Assembly: GCA_016840245.1 (NCBI GenBank)
Contig: JAEOST010000069.1
Span: 1 to 15,490 of the forward strand
From: Candidatus Thorarchaeota archaeon
GTDB lineage: Archaea > Asgardarchaeota > Thorarchaeia > Thorarchaeales > Thorarchaeaceae
Direction of reading: 5' to 3'
DNA: 15,490 bases
The notes under the pieces are model-generated. The model made no database searches. It was not told where the DNA came from and saw nothing but the letters and a program-made list of their open reading frames with translations. Below, one piece after another: positions 14,470 through 15,490 of this stretch (positions within the stretch are counted from its first letter, which is position 1; every line of letters begins with the position of its first letter). A program made the translations under genes and the position numbers.

Positions 14470-15105
14470 TTAACCATCTGAGGTTGCTAGAGCATCACGT
14501 CTAATCGACGCAGCAATGGTTCGTGCAACACGAATTGGTTCAGGAACTCTACCCTCAAGTGTAAACCGATTGACAAGAATCTTAGCCTCCTTGAGAGTCA
14601 TTCCTATTGAGTTGAGAAAGAGCTTGTAGCCGTTGTTCAATAACACAGGGTGACGTTCTCCATTCCGCTCAATTGCTTTCTGTCGGTCTTTCCAATCATC
14701 TGGAAAATACTCATGCAGATACTTATCGAGACCCTCAGAATCGTAGTATGAAACACATACTACAGGAATCTGAGTCACCTCATGAAGTCGAACATTGTCA
14801 ACCACATTGAACCAAGAGATGATCCCACCCCCGAGCATCCAGGCTCTGATATCTTGCCGTTTTATTCGTGAATACATCCCCAGAATCTGCTCCGTAGCAT
14901 CTGTGCCTCCAACAGTTGGTCTGCACAGTCCAAAGCCATCTATCCTAAAGTCCCCACGCATGACGAGACCAACTGCATGGCTTCTCTCATCCTCTTTGTG
15001 AAAGCTCTCTGCAACTCCTAAGACACGTGCTCCTTTCTTCCAAGCCTCAGGTCGTTCTGCAGAAGGCATCTCCTCTGAGAATAGGTCTATACGCTCCGAC
15101 ACCAT
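14470..15105 (-). CDS. DUF99 family protein (endonuclease V-like)
   Basis: A 211-residue protein of the archaeal DUF99/UPF0215 family, which has an RNase H-like fold related to endonuclease V and is thought to act on damaged (deaminated) DNA. Family blocks are complete: RVLGVAES (27-34, with Glu33), VMRGDFRIDG (48-57, with Asp52 and Asp56), TVGGTDAT (64-71, with Asp69), RIKRQDI (80-86, with Asp85), WFNVVD (98-103) and the C-terminal VPEPIRVARTIA (187-198). The acidic residues could form a metal-binding active site. The length is normal for the family. The start is ATG 15105, preceded on the minus strand by AGAGAGCTG and, about 40 bases up, a TATA-like CTAATATTC. The gene is monocistronic and convergent with the aminopeptidase. 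The exact substrate is inferred from the family, not seen here. Confidence 0.9.
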   Translation of the reverse strand: MVSERIDLFSEEMPSAERPEAWKKGARVLGVAESFHKEDERSHAVGLVMRGDFRIDGFGLCRPTVGGTDATEQILGMYSRIKRQDIRAWMLGGGIISWFNVVDNVRLHEVTQIPVVCVSYYDSEGLDKYLHEYFPDDWKDRQKAIERNGERHPVLLNNGYKLFLNSIGMTLKEAKILVNRFTLEGRVPEPIRVARTIAASIRRDALATSDG

Positions 15106-15156
15106 GTATTCAGCTCTCTGATAGGTATCAATTCACATCTAAGAATATTAGTCCTC

Positions 15157-15489
15157 TCAAAGCCAACCAAAGGCCTTGTTCCATGTGACACTTGAACAGC
15201 TGTATGGGTTGAGGTAGAGGGTCTTGAAGAACTCTGCTTTCATCCCTTTGGAATCGGCCTTATCGAAGGTAGGTTTCACAAACTGAGTTCGACCAATGAA
15301 ATAGGTGTATATGTACGGAGACCAGAAGTTGGGACTGCCATCAGGATTAGTCGGGCGAATGAATCCAAGGATGCTCTTAGCTTGGTCATGTGTCTTTAGT
15401 TCCTTCTCCATGATGTAGGTGATGACTTCATCGTCACTATATCCATCACGGTTCATGTATGTTGCAGCATTGATTACAGTCATCCGAGA
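15157..15489 (-). CDS. Unrecognised protein, C-terminal part (cut by window edge)
   Basis: An open frame on the minus strand ends with TGA at 15159-15157. An ATG at 15483 would give a 108-residue protein, but the frame stays open to the window edge without a stop, so this is probably the C-terminal part of a longer protein. It is helical, with NRDGYSDDEVITYIMEKEL near the start, then a central aromatic-rich block (FWSPYIYTYFIGRTQFV) and a C-terminal FFKTLYLNPYSCSSVTWNKA. The shape (helix, then a Tyr-rich Y-x-Y-F-x-G-R block) recalls the ends of some metallopeptidase-like families such as DUF885, but no catalytic motif is in view and I do not assign a family. It lies upstream of the DUF99 gene on the same strand with a gap of about 50 bases. 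Confidence 0.6.
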   Translation of the reverse strand, partial: SRMTVINAATYMNRDGYSDDEVITYIMEKELKTHDQAKSILGFIRPTNPDGSPNFWSPYIYTYFIGRTQFVKPTFDKADSKGMKAEFFKTLYLNPYSCSSVTWNKAFGWL

Positions 15490-15490
15490 G

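Overview
This window is archaeal chromosome, most likely from an Asgard archaeon and perhaps of the Thorarchaeia type. That placement is inference. It rests on a DUF99 gene (a mainly archaeal family), Shine-Dalgarno sites of the GGTGAT/GAGGT type, TATA-like boxes about 26 bases upstream of deduced transcript starts (two of them apparently leaderless), and extracellular proteins held to the cell by a Thr/Pro-rich stalk, one membrane helix and a short basic tail. Base composition is moderate throughout. I see no insertion sequence, phage gene, CRISPR array, rRNA or tRNA, so this looks like ordinary core or semi-core chromosome rather than a mobile island.

Layout, left to right. A partial unknown gene leaves the window at the left edge (1-273, minus). 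Next is a large secreted, membrane-tethered subtilisin-family protease (373-3195, minus) with a hairpin/T-tract terminator. A CLC-family chloride channel or transporter (3305-4717, minus) is divergent from a coiled-coil plus winged-helix regulator (4844-5317, plus), and the shared promoter region is dense in inverted repeats. An N-terminally anchored solute-binding protein follows (5386-6966, plus). Then come two small overlapping genes encoding related acidic/basic proteins (7103-7495 and 7495-7767, plus), preceded by a repeat-flanked promoter. Two tandem universal stress proteins, each exactly 157 residues (7785-8258 and 8278-8751, minus), are divergent from a polytopic DUF6159-like membrane protein (8862-10259, plus). 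This converges, across a pair of opposed hairpin terminators, on a giant cell-surface protein built of three GATase-like repeats (10389-13187, minus). The right end holds an M29-like aminopeptidase (13443-14459, plus), a DUF99 endonuclease-V-like protein (14470-15105, minus) and an unrecognised gene cut by the right edge (15157-15489, minus).

How the genes work together. Most are single-gene transcription units, so there is no strong operon-encoded pathway. Two themes stand out. One is the outer cell surface: tethered protease, tethered binding protein and three-repeat surface protein, all with Thr-rich stalks. The other is small regulatory or stress-related modules: wHTH/CLC, the 7103/7495 pair and the UspA pair. 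No convincing new multi-gene defence or metabolic system is visible. The best candidates for something undescribed are the small coupled gene pair with its repeat-flanked promoter, the three-repeat surface protein, and the dyad-rich wHTH/CLC control region.
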